A DNA stretch of 64,000 nt. It comes from Allacma fusca. Taxonomy: Eukaryota > Arthropoda > Collembola > Symphypleona > Sminthuridae. The first letter of the stretch is position 1. The number at the start of each line of letters is the position of its first letter. Under the pieces are notes generated by a model. It saw only the letters and a list, made by a program, of their open reading frames with translations. It was not told the origin of the DNA and did no database searches. The DNA lies in NCBI GenBank assembly GCA_947179485.1, contig OX359247.1, positions 37,424,801 to 37,488,800 on the forward strand, written 5' to 3'. The position numbers and the translations under genes are program-made. Below are positions 1 to 11,633 of the stretch, one piece after another.

Positions 1-495
1 AATAATGAATAGATAATTATTACTTTTTACTGAAATAATTTCAAAGCTTTTTAAAATTGAGTGCAAATAAAGGTGTGAAGTAATGCATTAGTGACGATCA
101 GGCACTTGTAAATGGCAAAATTTTAATGAATTACAAACAGTTATGATGCCATTGTTAGAAGGATGGACTATTTAGATAGTTATCATGTGTACTGAATTCA
201 ATTAATTTATTTTGACTAACTACATACATATGTACATTCCCTCTAAACACAAAAACTTTATCGTTGGTTTGTAAAACTGATATCTAACCTTGTATATTGT
301 AAACACCATGCAACAGCAAATATTCTTTGTAGTAAAAGGGTGGGCTAATAATTAGCTTAAGTTCTACACTAATTTGCACATTTCCGTGCGAAAAGTGAGA
401 CAACGCGTTCATACAGAAGACTTCTACCGTAGAAGTTCTAGTGTCCAAATTACTCGCAAAATTAATTCGTGTTTCGAATATCAAAAGCACCAAAT
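1..495. other. Upstream flank of the gustatory receptor, no gene seen
   Basis: AT-rich sequence without a convincing reading frame or recognisable repeat. It should contain the promoter and 5' leader of the receptor gene that follows, but I see no motif strong enough to name. Confidence 0.4.
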
Positions 496-2222
496 ATGGC
501 TTCAGTCTCTGCATTGAACAATCGTTTTGAAGAAGTTGAATCCAAACTAACTGCCGTTGGCTATTGGAGTATAATTTCAGGGAAATTAATGGGATATTTT
601 CCTTACACCTTGAAAAATGGCAAATTGGAATGGTGCCGATTTAGTCTCCAGACAGCATACTGCTTGTTTCTGATGATTTGCACATTCACCTGGCTTTGCG
701 GCAGTCAATATGAAGTGTCCAGTCTTGCAAGATCTCTGGACTTGACCAGTTCAACTGAACGCCTTGCATTGATTTTGATAACGGTTGGAGCAGAGGTGGC
801 GTTTTTAATGTTCCGAATCAGGAGCATCTTCACAGGGAAGATAAATTTTGAGTTTTGGACTCAAAACATTTCCGTATTGACAGAAATGTCCCTCACCAAG
901 TATTTTGACTTCATGAAATCCCAAGAAACGGAGGAATTTCGTCTTATGTTTGAGACATTAAAGAGAACAATTGGAAGGGATGTTTTCACTCTTTGGTTCT
1001 TATTTGTGGGTCAGGGCGCCCTATTATTTTGTTTTTTCATAAGTTCACATAATTCATCCTTTAGCGTTCATGGTATTTTCTGGTATGCCACGCTACTCCT
1101 TCATTCCGCACATTCTATTTGGGCAATATTTTTCCCTCGAATTTACTCGATCTGCTTCCAAATGATACAGTTCCAGCTGAAAGCTATTGCTATAAGTGAG
1201 AACCCTTTGAATGAGGAAGAAAAATCCCAGCCTTGGACCCTTTCCGTGTCCTGCGATGATGGAAACCCTGGATTTCAAAAACTGCGGGAAGGAAGTGATA
1301 AAAATGACATCTTCCCTTTCCAAGAAATCCTCCTTCCTCAGTTGCAAACCCGAAATGGAATCCATTTTGAATCAAATAGTACTACAGCCTCGTCAAAATC
1401 CATTAATTTTCCTACAGCAAGGAGGATAAAATCTGAGATGTATTCTTTCAACCCAATCGACTTGGATGAAAATGTCATTGAGGATATTGTCAACACTTCT
1501 ATAGACTCTTACTACACTGTGGATGAACTTCTGTCAAATTTTAATTACGTGTTCGGAAGAACCCTAATGACAACAATTCTGGTTTGCATTGTCATGCTTT
1601 TAACAAATACATTTTTTATTTTCATGTGGGTTCATAAGGAGGGCATGATAATGAATATTTGCTGCTCCATCATTCCCATGATAATTTTTTCCATGGAGTT
1701 ATTTTTATTGACGAGTGTGGCTGAAAATCTTCACACCGAGGCCGACAAAATCTTCGCCATTCTGAATGACCTTCCTTTTGATTGTATTTCACCCGAGACA
1801 CTTTCCAAGGTGCTGTGAATGGTCCTCGAAGAGTTACAAACTCAATATGGCTTTAAGACATACATAAATTGACTTCATACATCTATTACATACTTATACA
1901 CAATTATGTGAAAATGTGAAAGGTAACTTTCTCTAATGCTTTATGTGCACAGATCCAACTTCTTGCATTGAAGATCACATCAACTCCTCCAAGAATTGAA
2001 CCTTGCCGTTTCTTCAGAATAAACAGAAGCTTGATCACATCCGTGAGTACATAATATTAAAGCATAATCGTCTATATCGTACACAAAATAATTATAAAGA
2101 AATAATGCTTCCGGCTCTGATTTACTAACATAGTTGATTTAATAAAACTTAAATTCTCACAGATTCTTTCAGCTCTGACCATGTATTTAATTGTCCTGGT
2201 GCAATTTGAAAATGCGGATTAA
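496..2222 (+). CDS. Gustatory receptor family (insect-type 7TM chemoreceptor)
   Basis: Three exons, 496-1809, 1953-2042 and 2163-2222, both introns phase 0, give 487 residues. The start is the ATG at 496 (MASVSALNN); the frame stays open a little further upstream but has no ATG there. Several hydrophobic segments are visible in the first exon. The last two short exons carry the family signature: an RINRSLITS stretch, then a final membrane segment ending MYLIVLVQF, the Tyr-x5-Gln-Phe form of the TYhhhhhQF motif, with Met in place of the usual Thr before the Tyr. Short phase-0 C-terminal exons are typical of this family. By family knowledge it is a plasma-membrane, ligand-gated cation channel subunit of sensory neurons; the ligand cannot be told. 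Unusual: a hydrophilic, Ser-rich stretch of about 100 residues (roughly 237-345) between the middle membrane segments and the TVDELLSNFNYVFG region. Confidence 0.85.
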
Positions 2223-4117
2223 AAAAGTCAACCGTTTTTTTAAAAAACTACAAATCACTATTACTGGTGATATCTCAAAGGACAAACTATCTAGGAGAAC
2301 CAGAGGAAAGTGTTTCTTGCACACGTTAGTAAAATGTACGCATAAATATGCACTTATACTAATTATTATATTCATGATGGATTTCGGCAGCACGAACAAT
2401 GTGAAAGAAAAAGGGACACGTATGAATCTTAACTATGCGACTTTATTGAAGTCATCATCATATATATAACCATTTTGTTATACATATTAATAAATTTCAG
2501 TTTAGTGTTACCATCACATGGAAGTGTGACAGTAATTATATTATATTTATGTCTATGTAACGTAGTAATTATTATTACTAGTAACTTGCTATAGTAAATG
2601 TATGACATCAAATTGAATATTTCCCTATAAATAAATATCTTTAATGAGTAAATCGAACAGAATATTAATTCTATATTATCCTCACATACATTTTTTTTAC
2701 TCCTTGTTCTTAAATATATAAACATATGTGTTTTTTAACCCGAAAAAACCACACTTCTCAAGATATAAACCCGAAAGATTTGATGGCGCGGATAAACATG
2801 TTTGTCAATTCGTATTATTGTATAACGTTTAATGTTCAATAATCATAATTATTAATTCAAAATTCACACACTCTCGCCGTCCCTGTTCACAGAAAATGCT
2901 CGTAGTCTTACTAAAAATATGTTAACGACTGCAAACACACCCTCAGATAGAAGGTCTACCGGAGCTAGGTGCCCTATATCTCACAGAGAATTCTATTCTC
3001 GTTTCTTGGTTGTTTAGTTTATGATTTTTACTTGCGTAGTTACGACTAATTACATTAGTTCTAAAGTTTAGGTTTCAAATACCTTATCATTTTGGAGAAC
3101 AATTTAGGTAAATAACGAATGCATTCTTTTGTTCATGTGAGAATATGAAATCTAAGTTCAGGCTACTTCTGCACTGTCTGCAACTTTTCCACCCAAATAC
3201 AGCTTGTCATGATAAAAAGAAGTGAATAAGTTGGGCATATTGCAGTAACTACAACTTTTCTACCAATTGCGTGTGTCAAATGTACAATTCGACATGCGAA
3301 ATATATATTGGTTGTAAGAATTCGACTTAATTTTTGAGCTTACTAACACATTTCTATATAGTAGAATACATTGTGTGAGATATTGTAGCAAATTATAATT
3401 GAGTGTACTAGTTTTTTCCGCGGTGTTTACGAATTGGACCTTAGAATTATTTCAGTAGCGGCAAGGGGAAAAAGACAGGTTATTTCGAACGCGTACACTG
3501 ATTCTGGAGCAGATGTGAATATAATTATTCTAAATGTTGGCAAAGGATTGTTCATTAAAATCTCATGTGAACAATGAGAAATGCTATTTTTTCTGGTTAC
3601 AATGTTTACTTTGGAATGCTGCAGTTGAGTTTTAAATTAATCACTTATAAAATGCATCAATACCTGATTAATGATTAAAGCAAATTGTAAAGAAAACGAA
3701 TTATAATGAAAGACACTACAATTCGCAATACTGCAATAACAATGATGCAATCCTGCAAGAACAGCCACATATGTCCGTACTAGTATTGTTCGTAGCAACT
3801 CTTAGCCTAGAATATTACGCTACACGATTGAGAAGATTTTGTAAAATAATATTGGTCACTACAAAGTGAAAAGAAATTACTTTAGCAGAAATAGCTCAAA
3901 AAAGTGTAACAAATAATTTGTTAATGCTCGAAAAAGTGGAGTCGGGCACACTAAAAATATAAGATTGCTTCTCATGGCCTATACAGCATATAGATCAGGG
4001 TAATTTACAGTGGTTACTAGTGTTGTATTTATTGACAATAAACGGAAAATATTTGTAACTGAAGTAATTCAATTTTAGTTATTAGAATTGCAGCATTTAA
4101 GCACCCGGTTGATTACG
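2223..4117. other. Intergenic, 3' flank of receptor and 3' flank of RNF gene
   Basis: AT-rich spacer between two convergent genes. Short open frames here, including one overlapping the receptor's last exon in another frame, look like chance. A TATAAATAAATATC stretch near 2626 could serve as a polyadenylation signal for the receptor. I see no RNA gene or repeat. Confidence 0.4.
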
Positions 4118-5140
4118 TTAATCAAATTCCATATCGTCTTGTAAAGCTCTAGGGTTAGACTGGGTGTTTCTACTAGATGTTACTTGTGGCTGCTGCTGAC
4201 CACTCACATTGTCGTTGATACTGTCAGGATTGGTTCCCGAAGTTACGTCCATTTGCTCAGGTTGGTTAAGGTCCTTTCGGCACACGGGACACGTTCCATG
4301 GAGCTTCAGCCAAGGAAGAATACAGTCTGGGTGATAAATGTGTTCACAATCTAGGCGTATCACATTTTCTCCAACGCAGAAATCCTCCCAGCATACAGAG
4401 CACTGGAGTTTCCCATCAACATGCTCCTGCGTTATTTGAATTCTATTTAGTGCTGATAATTTTTCATCTGTTAGTGGTGCCGGACCCGTCCCTTCTATAT
4501 TGTTCATCAGCTGAGTCACAATTGCATCCAGACCCTGACTGCCCCAAGCGTAGTCCCCCAAGTTGATATTTCCCGACAGAGGAATGCCCGGGAAATGTTG
4601 ACCCCCACCCAATCCCGTGATGAGATCAGCAATAAATGATAGGATCATATTTTCCATCGGGTTGTCACTACCCCCCGCTCCAGCCGCTCCACCTGCAGCA
4701 TTTCCACTACCCCCACCACCCCCTCCAAATCCTCCTCCAGCCAGTTGATGTCCATCAATCACAAAAGAAAAGTGTCCCCTCCGACCCCCTCGACCCGGCT
4801 GGGACTGACTATTGGACGTAGCTGCGGCGGCCGCCAAGGCTGTCGCTGCCCCGGCTAATGTTGTCGGAGTGGATCCTGTCGACGATGAGGAAGATATTCC
4901 TGATGCTCCACCAGGCGTAGTAGGACTGGAGGGGTGTCCACCACGTCTAGACGCATCCACTCCAAGTAACTGAAGGAAATCCAACGGATTGAATTGTCCA
5001 TGACTTAAAGGCAATCCTTCCTCCTGTCCTTGGGAATCATCCAACTCTTCCACAAACCCACCCGAGCACGTCGGACATGTGAAGTCGTCATTGATTCTCT
5101 CGATCCGTAGATTGCAATTATGACAGAAATAGCGACTCAT
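4118..5140 (-). CDS. RING-H2 E3 ubiquitin ligase, RNF126/RNF115 (Iruka) type
   Basis: A single uninterrupted coding exon of 340 residues. The start is the ATG at 5140 (MSRYFCHNCN). The N-terminus holds a zinc ribbon (CHNC...CPTC, residues about 6-28) as in RNF126/RNF115, which binds ubiquitin and hydrophobic clients. The middle is Ser/Ala/Gly-rich low complexity with a run of glycines. Residues about 247-289 form a RING-H2 finger: CSVC, then CEHIYHPDC, then CPVC, with all eight ligands present. By family knowledge it ubiquitinates mislocalised or misfolded clients in the cytosol. Just upstream, TTGTTTTAG is a good splice acceptor, and a matching donor lies near 5538, so the leader is probably spliced while the coding region has no intron. 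Confidence 0.9.
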   Translation of the reverse strand: MSRYFCHNCNLRIERINDDFTCPTCSGGFVEELDDSQGQEEGLPLSHGQFNPLDFLQLLGVDASRRGGHPSSPTTPGGASGISSSSSTGSTPTTLAGAATALAAAAATSNSQSQPGRGGRRGHFSFVIDGHQLAGGGFGGGGGGSGNAAGGAAGAGGSDNPMENMILSFIADLITGLGGGQHFPGIPLSGNINLGDYAWGSQGLDAIVTQLMNNIEGTGPAPLTDEKLSALNRIQITQEHVDGKLQCSVCWEDFCVGENVIRLDCEHIYHPDCILPWLKLHGTCPVCRKDLNQPEQMDVTSGTNPDSINDNVSGQQQPQVTSSRNTQSNPRALQDDMEFD

Positions 5141-5893
5141 TATGAGCAATAGTCTAAAACAAATACAGAATTAACAACACCATCAGCACATGTCCGGAAT
5201 TACCAAAATTATCCCACTCTAATATACATTAAACAACACACAACTCTTACACAATCAACCACCTTTCAAATTATAAAATTCTAACACACCCAAAATTTTA
5301 ACTATTTGCAAGGTCCTAATAACTAAAGCAACTTTTTCCCTTATTGTAACTCCAATCCAAACTATACTCCGAATCCTCTTAAATTACGACACAGTGAACT
5401 GTTTCCATATCTTGTTATATAGCTCAACTTGAACTTTTTTTTAAAATTTATTTTAAGAGTAAGTAATAAAAACACAAAAGGCGATGACTAATGCAATCTA
5501 TGACGAAACCGGAAAATCTTTGTATTTTAAAAACTTACCTAAAGAATTACTAACGGAGTTGCTGTTGCAGAGTTGTCATTTAGTACAATGGCTTAAGGAT
5601 TCCAAGCATAACTATAGTAAGGTTGAGGCTAAGTCCTAAAATTTTGAAAAATAATAATTAATTTTTGGAAAAACTCCAACAAATTTTCGAACGCACACGT
5701 ATTTATTTTAAGCTGAAACTCAAACATACGCGCCTCTATCTCGTCATCACTTATTTTATCGTTCAGGCCTCACTACTGGTATTTAGTGCACCCTCTCCCT
5801 TCTGCTGCACTTTATCAATACACAAACATTAATATTAAACTCCCCTTCTAGCTGGTCTTCACACTCTATGGTTACCGTTACTTTATAACCACT
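5141..5893 (-). promoter_or_regulatory. Spliced 5' leader and promoter region of the RNF126-like gene
   Basis: On the minus strand a leader exon ends in TTCTTTAG before a gtaagt donor (donor GT at 5538-5537), and the matching acceptor TTGTTTTAG lies about 10 bases upstream of the start codon. The far side runs into the inverted-repeat element that starts at 5894, so the element sits in the proximal upstream region of this gene. No TATA box could be assigned. Confidence 0.45.
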
Positions 5894-6895
5894 TACTGTG
5901 GAATCACATAGAAATGGACCCTAGCCAATTAGCCATCCAGGTGTGCTGGCACGCCTCCCCGGCCCTCATTGGCTCGTTATTCCGGAATGAATGTTTTGTA
6001 TTATACAGCGCGAATTTGACGGCATTATGTACGTACCATGTAAATTAGACGACCGATCGTTTACATTGGCTTTAACATTTACTTAAGTGATTTAATTTAA
6101 TATAATTTTAAAATGAGTACGGCAAACAAATTGCAACTAACAGTAAGTGAGCCACTTTGTGACAAAAAGTAACATGTTAATCGCACTACAGAAACTAGGA
6201 TTTTATTGTGTGTACTACTAAAATTAGTTTAGTCCTCAAAAATCTTAAATAATTCTCCCGGTAGGACTTGCGAAACCAAATAGTGTCTACTGGAACAAAC
6301 CGTCTAAAAAATGCCAGAGATTTTTGATTTATGTTGATCCAAAAGTGCCGAGACCAATTAATAAACAAATTGAATGTGATACATTTACGGTCGCCGAAAT
6401 AAGGAGAGTAACATTACACTTTTAAGGCAAAAATTAAATTTACAAGAATGAATAAAAAGCCTGTTAGGAACAACAGGATATGTTGCTTCATAGGGAGCAA
6501 TATCTTCGATCAATTAAGTCCTACCTGGAGAATTATTTAAGATTTTAAGATTTTTGAGGACTAAACTAATTTTAGTAGTACACACAATAAAATCCTAGTT
6601 TCTGTAGTGCGATTAACATATTACTTTTTGTCACAAAGTGGCTCACTTACTGTTAGCTGCAATTTGTTTGCCGTACTCATTTTAAAATTATATTAAATTA
6701 AATCACTTAAATGTTAAAGCCAATGTAAACGATCGGTCGTCTAATTTACATGGTACGTACATAGTGCCGTCAAATTCGCGCTGTATAATACAAAACATTC
6801 ATTCCGGAATAGCGAGCCAATGAGGGCAGGGGAGACGTGCCAGCACACCTGGATGGCTAATTGGCTAGGGTCCATTCCTATGTGATTCCACAGTA
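5894..6895. mobile_element. 1-kb near-palindromic transposable element with TA target duplication
   Basis: Two arms of about 376-380 bp (5894-6269 and 6516-6895) are reverse complements with only scattered differences, around a 246-bp unique loop. Taking the outer TA as target site, the element starts TA-CTGTGGAATC and ends GATTCCACAG-TA, which fits TA target-site duplication as in Tc1/mariner-like and related DNA transposons. Each arm contains an ATG followed by nine codons and a GTAAGT donor-like site, reading inward (ATG at 6113 on + and at 6680 on -). No transposase-length frame is present, so it is non-autonomous or a foldback-type derivative. The superfamily is not established. Confidence 0.85.
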
Positions 6896-7020
6896 CAGTT
6901 CCCAGTGCTCAACACCTTTACACCATTACACCTCCGTCAACAATAATTCACATCTTAAGAGGAGCAAGACTAAATATGAATTAAAATCTGAATTACTATA
7001 CATCCACTAAATTTTTAAAA

Positions 7021-7445
7021 ATCATCGCTACACGATAATTTGAGGCTTCGCGTAGGATGACGTCAGCTACCGCCGTCAACGTAGGATACATTTTGAGTTG
7101 TTTCGAAATTTCAGAATGTTTTCGAAAAAACTATCGGGCCGACTTCAACCACATAGACAGTAACCATTACTATTTACATAAGCAATATTCACAAAAAGTT
7201 TCATTGAAATCGATTCAATAGTTTTGGAGATAACAGTCATTTGACATACAGTTCAAAATTTCAAGAATTTTGGCGTAAAAAACTAACCGGCCTATTTCAA
7301 CCAAATACGAACTCAGCCTTACTTTTGATACAAGTAATGTCCATAAAAAATGTCATTGAAATCGGTCCAGTAGTTTTTTAGTAATCGAGTGGAAGGACAC
7401 ACGGACGTACGGACAAGGTTATTTTACTAGGGGGCTGACGCACCG
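7021..7445 (+). repeat. Dispersed repeat, copy A
   Basis: About 420 bp that recur near 17252-17650 in the same orientation. Shared blocks include ATCATCGCTAC, GGCTTCGCGTAGG, GTCAGCTACCGCCGTCAA and TGAAATCGGTCCAGTA, ending in a GTACGGACAA segment. The many small differences suggest an old interspersed repeat. No coding capacity is seen. Confidence 0.8.
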
Positions 7446-7527
7446 TAAAAACGTTTACAATAATATTCAAATGACACATGTAAGAAAAACCTGATGCGAC
7501 ATCAACCGGTTCATACAAAAATTATTT

Positions 7528-8032
7528 ATTGTAAACGACAAGTCCGACTCTAGATGGCGCACGCGTTACCTTCCAGTTTTTGTAAATATGTATTTGCTTG
7601 TATTTATATATGGGAGGTCATTTAATTATAAAAGGTCATACGGATGACCTGAACTTCTTCAAAAGCAATAGGCTGTTTACTTTCATTTAATCTACCCCTG
7701 TTAAAAATTTTAGTTGTCTGATGCAACTGACTATCGTCCAGAGAGATATAAGCAGACTTCAAAATATTCACGATCGGGAATCGGGACCTTCAGCTTCGCT
7801 GTTTATAGAGTAAAATCTCGTTGTATTTTTAGGAGAAACGCGAAAGGGAAAATTGACCATTTTTAATTAGGGGTAGATTAAATGAAAAGTAAAATGTCTA
7901 TTTATTTTGAAGAAGATGTGGTGGTAAAGAAGAAGACCCCACAAAATTCAATGAGGCAATGCGTAAATACATATTTACATAAATTGGAAGGTAACGCTTG
8001 CGCCATCTAGAGTCGGACTTGTCGTTCACAAT
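7528..8032. mobile_element. Short inverted-repeat element (MITE-like)
   Basis: The ends are inverted copies: ATTGTAAACGACAAGTCC on the left matches the complement of GGACTTGTCGTTCACAAT on the right. The match continues inward through a TAGATGGCGCACGCGTTACC-like block and then through a CATTTAATCTACCCCT block near 7685 and its complement near 7871. The arms are about 180 bp each, with a diverged centre. No transposase frame and no clear target duplication. Confidence 0.7.
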
Positions 8033-9911
8033 GATATTTGCATGATATTTGTTGCTTCGCCCGTTAGTGACTTTTAGTGGGTAGTATTGGTTAGAGAGGA
8101 TTTTTTCCGACTTTAATTATTTATTAGTTAGCATTTATAATTACAAAAAAATTGTTGGAAGAAGGTATTCATGAAACTAGGTCCCTTGTGAATCGCTGTA
8201 AAAGGATTTGTTAGTTGTATTTACTTTGGAATTTACGATAATGTGGGAGGTATTGGAGAATAGGGCTAAAAAACTGTTTCTGTACTGTTATTTTCGTTAT
8301 ATCCAGACCAGACATTGAAATGCTATGAAAAAATGGGTGGCATTTGGCAAAATGATTGATAGGAGCTTACAAATGAAAAGAGAATGGGTGTACATAAATC
8401 ACAGCGTTTTCTGCTTAAACAGAAATGGTAATAATTTGGTATTTCTGCAGCCCCGCGGATATTGTTGAATAAAGAGATTTTTAGTGCTGTATTTAGCTCA
8501 AGAATTTCAAGGAAAAATCGCTTGCATTTTAATTTACGTAATGAAAACTGAGACTGACACTGATCTGTGTTTGCGTCGTCTTCCTTGCAGAATTTTCCTT
8601 GGGGTGACCACAGGGAATAAAATTTTGATAAATATGGACTTTGGAACGATATACGAAGCACTTATGTTTTGTAGACTAATTTGTGTATCTATATACAGGC
8701 ATAGTAAAATTTTATTGGGTCTACATTAAAAAAATTACAACTGAAACTAACCAATTTTGCTTCAATTGACTATCCTAATGAATAATTTTATTACGTCTCT
8801 CTCGTACAATTAGCCGAGTTAGGTTGACACTAATTCTTGCTTTTGTGTTATTGTTATTGTTCTTTTCCTCAAAAAATATTGATTTAAAAATTGTCACTGA
8901 AGTTATTCTACTTGTTTATGTTTCCCTACACTACGGTTTTTCTTATTCTCGTGAATTATTCTACAAGACCATGAGACCGAACAATTAAATTAAAATCCTG
9001 TAGCCCCTTGCATTTAAGTTCTTTCCATCTTCTTTGTTTAATGCTCAGAGGGTTATTCAGAATGCACATATAATAATTGCGGGTTTGGACGTCCATCCAA
9101 CTCACAAGTAGAACATGCCAAGTGTATAAATTGTTCCAAGTTCCTTGGCCCGATTGTACCATAAGTATAGATGCATCTACGGCAAGCTAATGCTAGAAAA
9201 AGTAAATCATGTCATTCATCAATGAGATTTGAAATGCAAATACGAGTTTGCAGTCACCTTGAAAGTGAGTAAATATTTCCATATGTATAATATCAATAAT
9301 CAGCATAACATCAACCATACTGAAATTTAATGGAAGCATTCAGTAGTAATTACACCCCAAGATTTTTCCAGATATTCGTCTTAATCTTTAACTTCCAACC
9401 TCACGATGGCACACCCCATGGATGTATTCTTAGCTGACCATAAATCTGCCAACAGGGTTGACTTAAATTGTTTTTAAATATTAATTTCGTCACCTCTTGG
9501 GAGGTCAAAGATGTGACTTGGTCATTCCAAGTTTGAGGGGTATTTTAGCTCAATTTGGAGTCAATGTGTAATTATATATTCGTATTTTTCACATTTTTAG
9601 GGATCAGTCTGTGTATGTGGTAGTGCAAGTCCATGTTAAAAAACTTTCACACCTCGTCGCTCAGTTGGCGTAGCTTGGAGTGATTTACTTGCAAGCAATC
9701 CCTGCTCTCACAACCAGATGAGAACAGCTGAGAGTTTCACATCTTACATAAAAGTTGCACTGCTCGGAGAAATTGCAATTGCACTTTACACTGCAGTCGT
9801 TGCACTTTTAAAGAGACTTGTTTACCACTTGGCGTGTATACTTACACACATAGCATACATATTTACTTCGATTGTACCATAAGCAAAAGAGCTGCTCATA
9901 AAGTTTTTAAA
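8033..9911. other. Intergenic, upstream of DNase II
   Basis: AT-rich sequence with short chance frames only. The proximal part (about 9600-9911) should contain the DNase II promoter and leader. I recognise no gene, RNA or repeat. Confidence 0.4.
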
Positions 9912-11633
9912 ATGAGGCAAATAGCAATAACGTCTTCTGTGGCGATTATTATTAAATTTTTGGCATTCCTAACATGTACAAGTGAAACATCAGCACTACT
10001 CTCCGGTCTGGGAAACCCTCTAATAAGTGTCATTAGGGATTTAACATGGGGCAAAATATTTTCGGATACGCCAAAAAATAATGACAAAATCGCTTGCAAG
10101 GATGAACAAGGAAATTTTGTGGATTGGTATGTTACACAAAAATATTAAATAATTAATTATTGAAGGAAGATACGAGGGGTAAATAATTGGAAGACTAAAT
10201 TAAGCGGGATAAGTTTACAGGAGGAGGAGAAATTAAATGGAAATTCTAATGTTGATTTCAGGTTTATTGTTTACAAATTGCCCAAAATACCGGACTCGGA
10301 GAGTCTTCTGAAGAAGGAAGGCTCTGCTCACTATTTCTTGCTCCCAGGGGACTCTGCCTGGAAGCAATCATCATTGGCTATTAATGACTCACGGTCAAGT
10401 GTCGGAAGGACAGTTGAGCCTTTGAAGACCGTAGCGAATGGCCAGGTAGATAATTGCACTGCAAAATATTGTTGGTTTGCAAGGCTGTTTTTATAGTGCT
10501 GTGCTATGTATGCGGTCTGGGTACAGAGTGCAAAGTACAAGCTTTTATGTCACTGAGAGCAGTAATTTTTGTTGTTTACAGGTTGATGAAATTGCAGCTG
10601 TGCTGTACAATGATCAACCTCCGGATATGGAGCCAACAATTCGTAATGGCCATAGTAAGGGCTTGATGATGGCCAATACTAAGGGGGGATTTTGGATGCC
10701 CCACTCGATCCCACATTTCCCAAGGGTCAGCAAAACTTTTGAATACCCTCCTGGAGGACTGGATAATGGTCAGATGCTCTTTTGCCTCTCCTTACCGCTG
10801 AACACGGTAAATGAAGTTTTAGGGGGAGCTTTGGAGTATACGAAAGCAACATTTTACAACTCCTCGATTCCTCCTTCCCTGGAATCTCAATTAAGTAAAA
10901 TCCAGGGCGTTATAAAATATAACAAGACCGCGTCTGGAGTCTATTACAATCAATACGAGATTGGGGTGAGCGATCTAAAAATCAGTGTGTTTGCGAAAGG
11001 ACCCAAATTTCATCGAGGTAAAATTTGCACTTTCTGTTACTGATGATTAATAAAAAGTTGTGATTTTAAATTATGCTTGTGATGCTCTTCTAGAAATATA
11101 CGCGGACTGGATCGCCCCTTATTATAATTCCAGCTTGAATGTCCAGTCGTGGTTAAATGGTGCTCATGCATATCTATCAAACTGCACCTTGAATTGCTCG
11201 GTGTACAATGTGATGAAGAAAACTATCCTGGGTCAAGGCTTCACATTCAATGATGATCATTCCAAGTGGGCTGTGGGCCAAAACCAGAACTCGGAGTTGA
11301 CATGCATAGCTGATTTAAATCGTCAGGTCAGGAAAGGAAACATTCTAAGAATGCTTTACGAAGTAGCATCAAAAGTTCATACATATATTACAGGAAGAAA
11401 TCATTATAGAATGTGTCTCTGATAATTTTCAGAAACCTCAAAAAGGACGTGGAGGAGTGGCATTGTGCATTCGTAACAAAAACATTTGGTCGGCATTTCA
11501 ACGGATAGTTACCAAAACTCAACCATGCAATTCGACCCACCAGGCTTTGAAATACTACAGCAGGACAGACAAGGTTCAGGTAACTTTGAAGGGTGACATA
11601 ACGACAGCGTCCGCAAACGCCAAACACCATTAG
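9912..11633 (+). CDS. Deoxyribonuclease II (lysosomal acid DNase)
   Basis: Five exons, 9912-10126, 10262-10445, 10582-11017, 11094-11326 and 11433-11633; all phases close to give 422 residues. The protein opens with a hydrophobic signal peptide (about residues 1-28). The conserved CKDEQGNFVDWFIVYKLP block spans the first junction. Two HxK catalytic motifs are intact: GHSKG (His about 157) and DDHSKWAV (His about 334, the main catalytic histidine of the family). The GGFWMPHSIPHFP and CIADLNRQ...KGRGGVALC blocks are also typical. By family knowledge it cuts DNA at acid pH without metal ions, in lysosomes or the gut, leaving 3' phosphates. Several N-x-S/T sites fit a glycoprotein. The C-terminus runs about 35 residues past the usual GGG...C block. 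Confidence 0.95.

Noticed and set aside
1093-1375. Minus-strand frames inside the receptor
   Set aside because: They are antisense to a well supported coding exon and have no family features.
2191-2469. 92-residue frame overlapping the receptor's last exon
   Set aside because: It is in another frame across an exon whose translation gives the receptor's conserved C-terminal motif; no domain is visible.
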